A stretch of DNA of 64,000 nt, from contig NZ_REFY01000001.1 of assembly GCF_003841485.1 (NCBI RefSeq), positions 558,001 through 622,000 on the forward strand, read 5' to 3'. Both the position numbers and the translations under genes were made by a program. The stretch's first letter is position 1; each line of letters opens with the position of its first letter. The stretch comes from Natrarchaeobius halalkaliphilus. Lineage in GTDB: Archaea; Halobacteriota; Halobacteria; Halobacteriales; Natrialbaceae. The notes beneath the pieces were generated by a model, which did not search any database, was not told the DNA's origin, and saw only the letters and a list, made by a program, of their open reading frames with translations. Positions 1-8,042 of the stretch are shown here, in pieces.

Positions 1-2
1 TA

Positions 3-2003
3 TCAATCGTCATCGAGGTCGACGTCCGTTCGAGCCTGGCGTCGCTGTGCCCGTTCGATAAATTCCTGAGGCAGTTCGTCGATCTCGCCGGCTTGAACTC
101 CCCAGAGGTGTGAGTAGAGGCCACCGCTTTCGAGTAACTCCCGGTGCGTCCCCCGTTCGACGATGCGCCCGTCCTCGAGGACGAGGATCAGATCCGCGTC
201 CTTGATGGTCGACAGGCGGTGAGCGATGGCGAACGTGGTACGGTCTGCAGTCAAGTGGTCGATCGATCGCTGGATGAGCATCTCCGTCTCGGTATCGACG
301 TCGCTGGTCGCCTCGTCCAGAACGAGCACGTCGGGATCTTTGAGGACGGCGCGGGCGATGGCGACGCGCTGGCGCTGACCGCCGGAGAGTTTGACGCCGC
401 GTTCGCCGACCATCGTGTCGTAGCCGTCGGGGAGGTTCCGGATGAACTCATGAGCCTCCGCGGCTTTCGCCGCCTCGATTATCTCCTCGCGACTCGCCTC
501 GAACGTGCCGTAGGTGATGTTCTCCTCTACGGTTCCGTAGAAGAGAAACGAGTCCTGACCGACGTAGCCCATCGACCGGCGGAGACTCGAGAGCGAGGCC
601 TCGCGGACGTCGCGATCGTCGATCCGAATCGAACCCTCGTCGACGTCGTAGAGTCGCAACAGGAGTTTGAGGACGGTCGACTTTCCGGCACCCGTCGGTC
701 CGACGAGGGCAACGGTGTCGCCGCCGTCGACCTCGAAGGAGACGTCGTCGATAATTCGGTTTGCGCGTTGGGTCTCCTGGCTCACCGAACCGTCCGTCTC
801 GTCGTAACTGAAGCTTACGCTCTCGTACTCGACGCGACCGTCGGTGATCTCGAGATCCTCGGCGTTCGCGTCGCGCTCGATCCGACCCCGTTCGTCCATC
901 AGCCCGAAGATCCGCTCGCTCGAGGCCGCCGCACGCTGGTACATATTGATGACCTGTCCGAACTGCGCCATCGGCCAGACCAGCTGCTGGGTGTAGAGGA
1001 TGAACGCGACGAACGTTCCGGTCTGGAGCGTACCGGTAAACGGCCCCGGACCGCTCTCCGTGAAGACCCAGTACCCTCCGACGACGAACGTGAGTACGAA
1101 GCCGATCCCCGACAGTAACTGGAGGCCGGGAAAGAACCGGATTCGCAGTCGGATCGCTCCCCAGTTCGTATCGTAGTACTTCCGCGAGACGTCCTCGACG
1201 CGACCCGACTCGAACTCCTCCGTGTTCGAGGACTTGATGACGCCGATTCCGCCGAGGTTGTTCTCGAGTCTGGAGTTGACTTTGCCGACCGACGAGCGCA
1301 CCGCCGCGTACTTGGGCTGGATCTTCTTGACGAACACGTAGGTGAAAACGCCGATCAGCGGTACGGGTGCCAGCGAGATGAGCGCAAGCTGGGGGTTGAG
1401 CCAGAACAACAGGAGCGTGATTCCGACGACCATCACGACCAGACGGGTCGCTGAATTCAGCCCATCGTTGAGGAATCGCTCAAGCTGGTTGACGTCGTTC
1501 GAAAGCACCGACATCATCTCCCCGGTCTGTTTGTTCGCGAAGAACTCCATGTCCAGGCGTTGCATCTTGTCGTAGGTCGCTGTCCGGACGTCGTGTTGTA
1601 CGTCCTGAGAGAATGCGTTGAATCCCCAATTGCGCAGCCAGTGAAAGAGTGCACCGAGCACGAAGGACCCGGCGATAACGACCGCGACGAACCAGAACTG
1701 TCCCGACGCCGTCGTCGGAAGCCACGCCTCGGGCAGAACGACGAGCGGAACCTGCTCGTGGAACACCGCGTCACCGAACACCGCATCGATGGCGACGGCG
1801 AGCAGCAACGCCGGGAGCAGATCGAGCGCACGGGCGAGGATACTCGAGCCGAAGCCGACGGCCATCGAGAACCAGTAGGGACGACCGTACTCGAAAAGCA
1901 GCCGACGCATCGGGCTCTCGACGTGTTCGCGTTGCTCCTCGAAGGGGTCGTCTTTGTCCCAGTCGACCGCGTCCATCGCGTCCGACTCCGGGTCGGTCGA
2001 CAA
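3..2003 (-). CDS. ABC exporter, fused membrane and ATPase domains
   Basis: Half-size ABC exporter of the MsbA/LmrA type: a six-helix membrane domain (about residues 40-345) followed by one ATPase domain (about 390-630), so it should work as a dimer in the cytoplasmic membrane. The ATPase shows Walker A GPTGAGKST, signature LSGGQRQR, Walker B VLVLDEATS and the H-loop AIAHRLST. The substrate cannot be read from sequence; lipids or hydrophobic compounds are usual for the family. The frame opens with TTG at 2003 and the first ATG lies at 1979. A TATA-like CTATATG on the minus strand (2028-2034) would put the transcription start near 2005, which fits a leaderless TTG start, but the choice is not firm. 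Confidence 0.9.
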   Translation of the reverse strand: MSTDPESDAMDAVDWDKDDPFEEQREHVESPMRRLLFEYGRPYWFSMAVGFGSSILARALDLLPALLLAVAIDAVFGDAVFHEQVPLVVLPEAWLPTTASGQFWFVAVVIAGSFVLGALFHWLRNWGFNAFSQDVQHDVRTATYDKMQRLDMEFFANKQTGEMMSVLSNDVNQLERFLNDGLNSATRLVVMVVGITLLLFWLNPQLALISLAPVPLIGVFTYVFVKKIQPKYAAVRSSVGKVNSRLENNLGGIGVIKSSNTEEFESGRVEDVSRKYYDTNWGAIRLRIRFFPGLQLLSGIGFVLTFVVGGYWVFTESGPGPFTGTLQTGTFVAFILYTQQLVWPMAQFGQVINMYQRAAASSERIFGLMDERGRIERDANAEDLEITDGRVEYESVSFSYDETDGSVSQETQRANRIIDDVSFEVDGGDTVALVGPTGAGKSTVLKLLLRLYDVDEGSIRIDDRDVREASLSSLRRSMGYVGQDSFLFYGTVEENITYGTFEASREEIIEAAKAAEAHEFIRNLPDGYDTMVGERGVKLSGGQRQRVAIARAVLKDPDVLVLDEATSDVDTETEMLIQRSIDHLTADRTTFAIAHRLSTIKDADLILVLEDGRIVERGTHRELLESGGLYSHLWGVQAGEIDELPQEFIERAQRRQARTDVDLDDD

Positions 2004-2039
2004 TAAGGGTTTGCTACGAACCGAAACATATAGAGAGGG

Positions 2040-2531
2040 TTATCCGTCGTCGATCGCGACATCGTCGCCAACGGCCATCTCCGTCTCGTTTGCATATCCA
2101 CGAGGGACTTCGAGGACCCACTGTGCACGCCCCGAGTACCGTAGCTCCTCGCCGTCCTCGCCGGGCTCCGGCGCACGTGCGTTCTCGATGGACGTAACCG
2201 TTCGATCGCCGCCGATGAAGACGATATCGATGTCGAAGTCCATCTCCCGCATCACGTACGTCCGGTCGTCCTCGCTCGCGTGGACGAACAACATACCGTG
2301 GCCGGCCTCGAGCGAATCGTGGTCACTCAGCCCGGTGTACCGTTCCTGCAAGGTGTCAGCGACCTCGACTTCGACCGTGGCTTTGGGTTCGCCGTCGTCA
2401 TCGAGAACGGTGACGGTCGTTCGATCCTGTCCCCAGGGAGTAGAGACGACGCTCGCCTGAACGAGTAGCGTGACGACCAACACGAGCACGACTCCGGCGA
2501 GTAGCGTCTTACAGACGCGCCCTGTGGCCAT
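2040..2531 (-). CDS. DUF192 family exported or anchored protein
   Basis: 163 residues: one hydrophobic N-terminal segment (about 8-30, signal or anchor) followed by a DUF192 domain (about 45-155). Family features seen are the region YTGLSDHDSLEAGHGMLF, the hydrophobic strand DIDIVFIGGDRTV and the C-terminal part WVLEVPRGYA. DUF192 proteins are small beta-rich extracytoplasmic proteins of unknown function, so none is assigned. The gene lies 36 bp upstream of the ABC exporter start on the same strand, so co-transcription is possible, although the exporter has its own TATA-like box in the gap. Confidence 0.85.
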   Translation of the reverse strand: MATGRVCKTLLAGVVLVLVVTLLVQASVVSTPWGQDRTTVTVLDDDGEPKATVEVEVADTLQERYTGLSDHDSLEAGHGMLFVHASEDDRTYVMREMDFDIDIVFIGGDRTVTSIENARAPEPGEDGEELRYSGRAQWVLEVPRGYANETEMAVGDDVAIDDG

Positions 2532-2592
2532 ATCACACCCTGCAATACGAGAAAGTAAAGGTTATTCGGACAGGGAGATTTTGTTCGGTTAG

Positions 2593-2666
2593 GGGCTCGT
2601 GGTCTAGCTGGTTATGACGCGGCCTTTACAAGGCCGAGGTCGGTGGTTCGAACCCGCCCGAGCCCA
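2593..2666 (+). tRNA. tRNA-Val (anticodon UAC)
   Basis: 74-nt cloverleaf without encoded CCA. The acceptor stem GGGCTCG/CGAGCCC pairs 2593-2599 with 2659-2665, with discriminator A2666. The anticodon stem CGGCC/GGCCG (2620-2624 with 2632-2636) closes the loop TTTACAA with anticodon TAC (valine, GUA codons). The T arm contains GGTTCGAACCC. No intron is visible. Its last 22 nt are repeated twice downstream (see the repeat at 2667-2908). Confidence 0.95.
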
Positions 2667-2908
2667 TATTTCTGCCGCGAACAACTCGTGAGCGGCAGAA
2701 ATCTGTCGCGAGTGGCGGGTTCGAACCCTATCAGTCGCGCGCAGCGTAGCGAGCACGTCTGATTTCGGTTCGAACCCGCCCGAGCCCACTACCTACTGCG
2801 AGCAAATTCGCGAGAAGCAGGTATGGGACCGAAGATGGGTTCGAATGAGACGAGCCGTGCGCACCGAAGCGAGCACGTCTCGGCGTGGTTCGAACCCGCT
2901 CGAGCCCA
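2667..2908 (+). repeat. Two tandem ~120-bp units ending in tRNA-Val 3' end copies
   Basis: Two head-to-tail units, 2667-2788 (122 bp) and 2789-2908 (120 bp), follow the tRNA. Each ends in the tRNA T-arm/acceptor sequence: 2767-2788 is identical to 2645-2666 over 22 nt, and 2887-2908 matches with one change. The units also share an internal second T-loop-like GGGTTCGAA (near 2717 and 2836), the block GCGAGCACGTCT, and a hairpin at the start. In unit 1 the hairpin has perfect 11-bp arms (2668-2678 with 2692-2702). This could be a tandemly amplified att-like site left by integrations at the tRNA, or a repeated tRNA-derived RNA gene. Confidence 0.8.
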
Positions 2909-2974
2909 TCCGTATCCGACACGAATTGTGTTTTACCACATATTTTTAATAGTTATTCAGTCGTTGTAGTTGGT

Positions 2975-3475
2975 ATGGTCTCGAAACGTGTTTTTTTGAA
3001 ATCGGCGTTGTTCACGATTCTCGTTCCAGGAACGGTCGCCATGGCGCTTCCGCAGTTGCTGGCGAAATACCGACCGCATCCGAAGCTCCCTATCGAGCCG
3101 AACGTCGGTCGAGTGCTCGGTGGGCTTTCGATATTCGCCGGGGTTCTCGTATATCTCCGGACGGTGTTCCAATTTGGGACGGACGGAAGGGGGACACCCT
3201 CACCGACCGACGATCCCGACGATCTGGTGACCGGCGGACTTTACGCACGGACGCGAAACCCGATGTATATCGGCGTACTTCTGGTCATACTCGGGCAGGC
3301 ATTCCGGCAGCGTTCTGTGGCGATACTCTGGTGGGGTGTCGGAATGTGGATCGGGTTTCACAACCGAGTCATCGGCTACGAAGAGCCACATCTCGTCGAA
3401 AAGCACGGAGAGGCGTACGAAGAGTACCGCGATCGAGTTCCGCGATGGCTTTCGTTCACTCGTCCCCCACGGTGA
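2975..3475 (+). CDS. Isoprenylcysteine carboxyl methyltransferase-like membrane protein
   Basis: 166 residues from the ATG at 2975; an upstream in-frame extension into the tRNA repeat is rejected. It has about four membrane segments and the C-terminal signature of the ICMT/phospholipid methyltransferase family: GLYARTRNPMYIG (SAM-binding region) followed by EEPHLVEKHGEAYEEYRDRV. Family members methylate small or lipid substrates at the membrane; the substrate here is unknown. The gene is alone between the tRNA-linked repeats and a convergent aminopeptidase gene. Its position beside a repeatedly duplicated tRNA end makes it a possible cargo gene, which is inference. Confidence 0.75.
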   Translation: MVSKRVFLKSALFTILVPGTVAMALPQLLAKYRPHPKLPIEPNVGRVLGGLSIFAGVLVYLRTVFQFGTDGRGTPSPTDDPDDLVTGGLYARTRNPMYIGVLLVILGQAFRQRSVAILWWGVGMWIGFHNRVIGYEEPHLVEKHGEAYEEYRDRVPRWLSFTRPPR

Positions 3476-3490
3476 GTCGCCCGAAACGCG

Positions 3491-4600
3491 CTATCCGTCG
3501 AAGCCGTCCTCGAACCGGAAGGTGCCGTCCCGCTGTACCACTTCGCCGTCCACCTCGATGGACGAATTCTCGCTCATGTCCACGATCATGTCGACGTGAA
3601 CGGCGGAGTCGTTGGCTTCGTTACCGCTCCCGACGGTGTCGTCGTAGGCACGCCCGACGGCCATGTGGACGGTATCGCCCATCTTCTCGTCGAAGAGCAT
3701 ATTGTACGTAAATCGGTCGATATCGCGGTTCATTCCGATGCCGAGTTCGCCCAGCCGACGTGCGCCGTCGTCGGTGTTGAGAACTTCGGTGAGGACGTCC
3801 TCGTTTTTGGCCGCCGAGTGCGAGACGACCTCGCCGCCGTCGAACTCGAGGGAGACGTCGGTGATCTCCCGACCCTGGTGATACAGCGGCATATCGAACA
3901 GTACCTCGCCTTCGACGCTGTCGGGCTGGGGAGCGGTGAACACCTCACCGCCGGGCAAGTTGTGCTCGCCGTGGTCGTTCAGCGTCGGGTTGCCAGCGAT
4001 CGACATCGTGACGTCGGTCGTCTCCCCGCTAACGATTCGGATCTCGTCGGCCGGATCGAGGATCTCCACCATGTTCTCCTGGTGAGCGCGCTGGGCGTCC
4101 CAGTCTCTGTTGACGGCGTCCCAGACGAAGTTCTCGTAGCCCTCCGTACTCATTTCGGCGAGTTGAGCGTTGGCGGGAGCGGGATACTGTGTCAGACACC
4201 AGCGTTTCGAGAGCCGCTCTTCGAGGATGGGGCGCTGGGCCTGGCTGTAGGCCGCGCTGGTCACCGGATCGACGTCGGCGGTCTGGGTGACGTTGTCGGT
4301 CGCCCGAATGGCGATGTAAACGTCCGTGTTCTCGATGAGTGCGAGTTCGTGATCGGGCGTCTCGAACTCGGGTTCCGCGTCGTCCCCCTCTGCGGCCCGA
4401 AGGTACGCACGCTGCTGGCGCTTGCCGGTTCGCTGGCTCGTCGTCACTGGATTGGCTCCCCGGTCGCCAATAACCTCGTGGAGGGCAACGACGAGGTCCT
4501 CCGCGACCGGATGGGCGTCGACGACGACGTTGTCGCCTTCCTCGAGGTCGACCGAGTGAGTTGCGATGATCTCGGCGTGTTCGCGAATGCGCGGGTCCAT
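3491..4600 (-). CDS. M29-family aminopeptidase
   Basis: 369 residues from ATG at 4600 (MDPRIREHAEII); the frame stays open upstream but that part is not conserved-looking. It resembles thermophilic M29 metallo-aminopeptidases: N-terminal EEGDNVVVDAHPVAEDL, a central substrate region, and a C-terminal metal-ligand region with GELGIGMN, HMAVGRAYDD and SAVHVDMIVDM. M29 enzymes remove N-terminal residues from peptides in the cytoplasm with two metal ions. Its 5' end is 88 bp from the 3' end of the DJ-1/PfpI gene on the same strand, so the two may be co-transcribed. Confidence 0.88.
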   Translation of the reverse strand: MDPRIREHAEIIATHSVDLEEGDNVVVDAHPVAEDLVVALHEVIGDRGANPVTTSQRTGKRQQRAYLRAAEGDDAEPEFETPDHELALIENTDVYIAIRATDNVTQTADVDPVTSAAYSQAQRPILEERLSKRWCLTQYPAPANAQLAEMSTEGYENFVWDAVNRDWDAQRAHQENMVEILDPADEIRIVSGETTDVTMSIAGNPTLNDHGEHNLPGGEVFTAPQPDSVEGEVLFDMPLYHQGREITDVSLEFDGGEVVSHSAAKNEDVLTEVLNTDDGARRLGELGIGMNRDIDRFTYNMLFDEKMGDTVHMAVGRAYDDTVGSGNEANDSAVHVDMIVDMSENSSIEVDGEVVQRDGTFRFEDGFDG

Positions 4601-4688
4601 GTGCCACAGGTACCCGAAGCGTCGGGATACCGTTTTCGAATCGAAGTGCAACCGGCGAGATACGAACGGGAGATCGTCCTCTCGGGCG

Positions 4689-5285
4689 CTACCCGAAAAC
4701 CGAACCCCGGCGGTCGTGTGCCATCTGTCGGGCGACCTCGTTCGCGACGTCGGCACCGAACTCGCGCTCGAGAAGCCACAGCGCCAGGTCGAGACCGGAC
4801 GTGACGCCCCCGGCGGTGAGCACGTCGCCGTCGTCGACGACGCGTTCGTCGACGACAGTCGCGTCCGTGGCTTCGAGGTCGTCCACGGCGGCGTGGTGGG
4901 TCGTCGCTGGTCGTCCCTCGAGCAATCCGGCCTCGGAGAGGATCATCGCGCCGGTACAGACCGATGCGATCGTCGCGCCGGCGGTGTATCGCTCGTCGAC
5001 AGCGCCGGGCAGGATGCCGTCCTCGACGACGGCCCGGACGCCCTCGTTCGCGGTCGTCCAGCCGCCACCGGGGACGACGAGGAGATCCGGCTCCCCGAGC
5101 GTTCCGTGAGGTTCGACGCGGAGGTCGTGACTGGCCGTCACGACGTCGGTCTCCTCGAGCGTGACGAGGCGCGTCTCGATCGATGCACCGGCTTCCGCGC
5201 CGTTGACCAGTACCTCGTAGGGGCCGATCGCGTCGAGTTCGTCGAAGCCGTCGAAGAGGACGATTTCGGCAGTGATGTCGACCAT
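4689..5285 (-). CDS. DJ-1/PfpI family protein
   Basis: 198 residues from ATG at 5285. Class I glutamine-amidotransferase-like fold of the DJ-1/PfpI group: N-terminal VLFDGFDELDAIGPYEVL with the conserved acidic residue, the PDLLVVPGGGW turn, and the nucleophile elbow SVCTGAMIL with its cysteine. Family members include chaperone/glyoxalase-like, peptidase-like and isonitrile-hydratase-like enzymes; the DELDAIGPYEVL motif is closest to the last group and to AraC-type sensor domains. No exact substrate is claimed. Confidence 0.85.
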   Translation of the reverse strand: MVDITAEIVLFDGFDELDAIGPYEVLVNGAEAGASIETRLVTLEETDVVTASHDLRVEPHGTLGEPDLLVVPGGGWTTANEGVRAVVEDGILPGAVDERYTAGATIASVCTGAMILSEAGLLEGRPATTHHAAVDDLEATDATVVDERVVDDGDVLTAGGVTSGLDLALWLLEREFGADVANEVARQMAHDRRGSVFG

Positions 5286-5514
5286 GGACGAACGTCGACG
5301 GCGACGGAGAAACGTGTTGTGACTGGTCGAACCCGCCGACACGCTGATCCTCTCCGAGGCTGGGTTCTCGAGGGGCGAACTGACGAGGCGACGACGCAGT
5401 TCGAGACGCTGCGGTCAACTGCCCCGCGCACGGTGGCTCGGAGCTTGTCATTGAACCTCATCCAGCGTACACTCGTTATTTCCCCCTCGGTCACGTACGG
5501 AGTGTGGACGGAAC

Positions 5515-5834
5515 ATGGTGTACGCGTTCACCGCAGTCGACGTCGCAACCGGCGTGTCCGAGGAGGTCTGTAAAGCCGTTCGCACCTGTGATACGGTTTA
5601 CTGTGACTTTTTTCCGGGGCGACCGCGAGCCGTCCTGCGGTCGCTCCGGTAACGACTTACAGTAGACCGTATGAGGGCGTTCTCGAGGCCCACGTGATTT
5701 CGGGGGAGTTCGACGTCATGGTCGAGATAGAAGGCGACGGACCGCACGACATTCTGACGACGGTTACCTCGGACATCCGTTCGCTCGAGGGCGTCGGAAC
5801 GACGCGAACGTACGTCCGTCTCGACGAACACTGA
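5515..5834 (+). pseudogene. Lrp/AsnC-type ligand-binding domain gene split by a MITE
   Basis: A small stand-alone Lrp/AsnC (RAM/ACT-like) ligand-binding domain gene cut in two by the 80-bp element at 5592-5671. The 5' part encodes MVYAFTAVDVATGVSEEV and continues to VRTC. The 3' part encodes EGVLEAHVISGEFDVMVEI and ends SLEGVGTTRTYVRLDEH. Translation from the ATG at 5515 stops inside the element. Removing the element plus one of the two flanking TGA copies joins the parts in frame as VRTCEGVLEAHV, giving a normal 78-residue protein. The intact family binds amino acids or other effectors without a DNA-binding domain. The 3' part keeps a long open frame but lacks an obvious start. Confidence 0.85.
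5592..5671 (-). mobile_element. 80-bp MITE copy 1, inside the Lrp-like gene
   Basis: Ends TACGG/CCGTA with imperfect 13-bp terminal inverted repeats, and an inner stem-loop centred near 5632. Flanked by direct TGA copies (5589-5591 and 5672-5674). Its reverse complement is identical over all 80 bp to the copy at 44911-44990. This is the only copy that interrupts a coding sequence. Confidence 0.88.
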
Positions 5835-5921
5835 GCGCCCGCGAACGATTACGGCGCCGCCGAGACTGCGGACGTCCTCGCCGACCTCGAGTTTAAGTAT
5901 CGAAGCGCGGCCAACGTTGGC

Positions 5922-6698
5922 ATGATCGACGACGCCATTCGCGTCCTCGCGGGCGACTGTACCGTGATTTCAGAGGCCGCCGACCGCGAGGAGTACCGCG
6001 GTCGCGTGACGACGATCGTCAAGCCCGACAACACCGTTCTCGTCCACGACGTCGACGGCTACCAGCCGGTCGCCTGGCTCACCCGCGCCGACAGTGTCTC
6101 GAGCGACCGGACGGACGGCTTTACTCTCGTGGCGAAAAAAGACGAACAGACGCTCAGAATCGCCGCTCACGAACAGGACGGGTTCGCCCACTATCCGTCG
6201 TCATCGGCGGGCGTTCCCGTCGGGGAGTGTCCCGATTGTGACGGTGCGCTCGTCCGGTCTGACGGCGTTCACTGCGTCGGCTGTGGGACGCGCTACGGCG
6301 TCCCCGCGGACGCGACGATCTGTACGGACCAGAGTCACTGTGACTGTGGACTTCCGCGAATGCGCGTCGAACGCGGCCTCGCGTTCAACGTCTGTCTCGA
6401 CCGGAGCTGCGAGTCGCTCGACGAGGCGGTCACGGAGGCGTTCGATCGCGAGTGGAGCTGCCCGAAGCCGAGCTGTGACGGCGACCTGCGAATCCTTCGT
6501 CGCGGTGGCCTCATCGCCGGCTGTGAGCAGTATCCCGACTGCGAAACCGGGTTCGCGGTCCCGACCGGCGTCGTCGACGGGGAGTGTCGCTGTGGTCTCC
6601 CGAGCTTCGAAACGAGAACCGGAACCCGCTGTCTCGACGCGACGTGTGAACGCGTCCTCGAGCGACCGCCCGGAGCCGAGCCGGCGAGTGACGATTAA
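5922..6698 (+). CDS. NucS-N-like domain fused to multiple zinc ribbons
   Basis: 258 residues. Residues about 20-60 (GRVTTIVKPDNTVLVHDV, then GYQPVAWL) resemble the N-terminal DNA-binding/dimerisation domain of NucS/EndoMS (DUF91). The rest is cysteine-rich, with repeated CPDCDGALV, CVGCGTRYG, CGLPRMRVERG and CDGDLRILRRGGLIAGCEQYPDC units. These resemble topoisomerase-I-type C4 zinc fingers and their degenerate partners. The NucS nuclease core is absent, so a DNA- or RNA-binding role is more likely than cleavage. A TATA-like GTTTAAGTAT (5891-5900) lies about 25 bp before the ATG, fitting a leaderless mRNA. The gene's TAA stop is also the target triplet of MITE copy 2. Confidence 0.65.
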   Translation: MIDDAIRVLAGDCTVISEAADREEYRGRVTTIVKPDNTVLVHDVDGYQPVAWLTRADSVSSDRTDGFTLVAKKDEQTLRIAAHEQDGFAHYPSSSAGVPVGECPDCDGALVRSDGVHCVGCGTRYGVPADATICTDQSHCDCGLPRMRVERGLAFNVCLDRSCESLDEAVTEAFDREWSCPKPSCDGDLRILRRGGLIAGCEQYPDCETGFAVPTGVVDGECRCGLPSFETRTGTRCLDATCERVLERPPGAEPASDD

Positions 6699-6777
6699 TA
6701 CGGTCTATTGTAACGATTTACCGCTGGGACCGCAGACGGGTCGCGGTTCCACCGGCAATGGCTTACAATAGTCCGTA
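6699..6777. mobile_element. 79-bp MITE copy 2
   Basis: Diverged member of the family: ends TACGG...CCGTA, TIRs TACGGTCTATTGT/ACAATAGTCCGTA, and an inner stem around the GGGACCGC...GCGGTTCC pair. Flanked by direct TAA copies (6696-6698 and 6778-6780). The left TAA is the stop codon of the upstream gene. Confidence 0.82.
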
Positions 6778-6934
6778 TAAGAGGGTTTGCTACCTCGATG
6801 TTTCGCGACACCCGTGACCCGTCCTGGGGATGCGTCGGAACTGACCGACGACGGTCCGCGTGACGCACCGACCGACACCGGTCGGCCCGGAGCCGATCCA
6901 CAGTCACTTAGTGTCCGCTGGCCAAGCCCCTGCT

Positions 6935-7984
6935 ATGTCACTCGAGGGGCGATACGACGAGAGCGCGAACGTCGTCCGTCTGGGCGAAAACGCGCGCCAG
7001 CGATTTCACGATGCACGAGGTTACGGCTACCCGCTCTCGGGCAACGAGATCGCACTCGCTCCCGTCGAGGCCGCACACCTGCTTTACCGCGGCGACCTCG
7101 AAGCGGTCGTCGACGTCGAGAGCGGCGAGCGCCTGTCGTTTCGGTCGTTCGTCGCCCGCGAGCCGGGAACGGAGTTCGGCGTTCGGTTTCTCGTCTACGC
7201 CGATCTTCGATCGCGGGGGTTTTACCTCTCGCCGGCCGCCGAACCCTGGCTCGTCGATCCGCCGACCGCCGACTTCGCCGTCTTTCCCCGCGGAAAGGGA
7301 CCCGGCGACGGCGAGATTGCTTACACCATGCGGGTTATCGGTGAACGAACCGACGTCCCGGCGGCCGATCTCGCGTCGGGCGTACTGGCCGTCGTCGACG
7401 AAGAGAGCGAAATTACGTACTTCGACGTCGGCCGAGCGGATCCGCGGGGATCGTCGACCGCCACGTTACCCGACGGCTGCGACGCCGATCTACTCGCAGA
7501 CCGCGTCGTCGTGTGGGACCCGCCGCTCGATCTCTACGAAGAGGCGTTCTACGGCCAACCGCTCGAGGGGCGGGAGTACGACCGACCGACGCTTCAGTGT
7601 TCGCTGCTCGAGGCGGCCTTTCTCGTCGAACGGGGTGCGATCGATCTCGAGTCATCGGTAGTTCGAGAGCGTGGTCGCGAGGTCGAAGGCGAACGGTTCG
7701 GACGACGGAGACGGGTCTACACGGCGCTTCGCGAACGCGGGGTCGTTCCCAAGACGGGCTACAAGTTCGGTGCGGATTTTCGGACGTACGCCGACGTCGA
7801 GTCGGTCGACGAACTCGGCCACTCGGAGCTGCTGGTACGCGTTCACTCCGCTTCGGCCGTCTTCGAGCCGCGCGATCTCGCACTCGACGTCCGACTCGCA
7901 CACGGCGTCCGCAAGACGATGGTCTTCGCTCTCGTCGACGGCGAGGAGATCGAGTGGTGGTCGCTCGAGCGACTCACGCCGTGA
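6935..7984 (+). CDS. endA: tRNA-intron endonuclease
   Basis: 349 residues from ATG at 6935; a longer in-frame GC-rich leader is not used. EndA cuts introns at bulge-helix-bulge motifs in archaeal pre-tRNA. The length and two similar halves (each with an N-terminal beta-rich part and a nuclease-like domain) match the two-repeat archaeal form that works as a homodimer. Only the C-terminal half keeps the catalytic triad, seen as Tyr285 (in GADFRTY), His296 (LGHSELLV) and Lys327 (HGVRKTMVF). The His-Lys spacing of 31 matches the known enzymes. A tubulin-like GTPase and trpS follow on the same strand. Confidence 0.95.
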   Translation: MSLEGRYDESANVVRLGENARQRFHDARGYGYPLSGNEIALAPVEAAHLLYRGDLEAVVDVESGERLSFRSFVAREPGTEFGVRFLVYADLRSRGFYLSPAAEPWLVDPPTADFAVFPRGKGPGDGEIAYTMRVIGERTDVPAADLASGVLAVVDEESEITYFDVGRADPRGSSTATLPDGCDADLLADRVVVWDPPLDLYEEAFYGQPLEGREYDRPTLQCSLLEAAFLVERGAIDLESSVVRERGREVEGERFGRRRRVYTALRERGVVPKTGYKFGADFRTYADVESVDELGHSELLVRVHSASAVFEPRDLALDVRLAHGVRKTMVFALVDGEEIEWWSLERLTP

Positions 7985-8042
7985 TCGATGTCGGCTCGAC
8001 GAATCACTACACTGACGTACAGCCGGCGGTAACAGTTCGGAT

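Noticed and set aside
144-1118. A 324-codon plus-strand frame opposite the ABC exporter
   Set aside because: Antisense to Walker and signature motifs of a real gene, with no similarity to any family.
2885-2974. N-terminal extension of the ICMT-like protein into the tRNA repeat
   Set aside because: It would translate tRNA-derived sequence; the ATG at 2975 begins the membrane domain and has normal spacing to AT-rich promoter DNA.
5589-5674. Treating the outer TGA/TCA triplets as part of an 86-bp palindromic REP element
   Set aside because: In the well-preserved copies the triplets are direct repeats (TCA with TCA, TGA with TGA, TAA with TAA), not complements of each other, which fits a target duplication instead.
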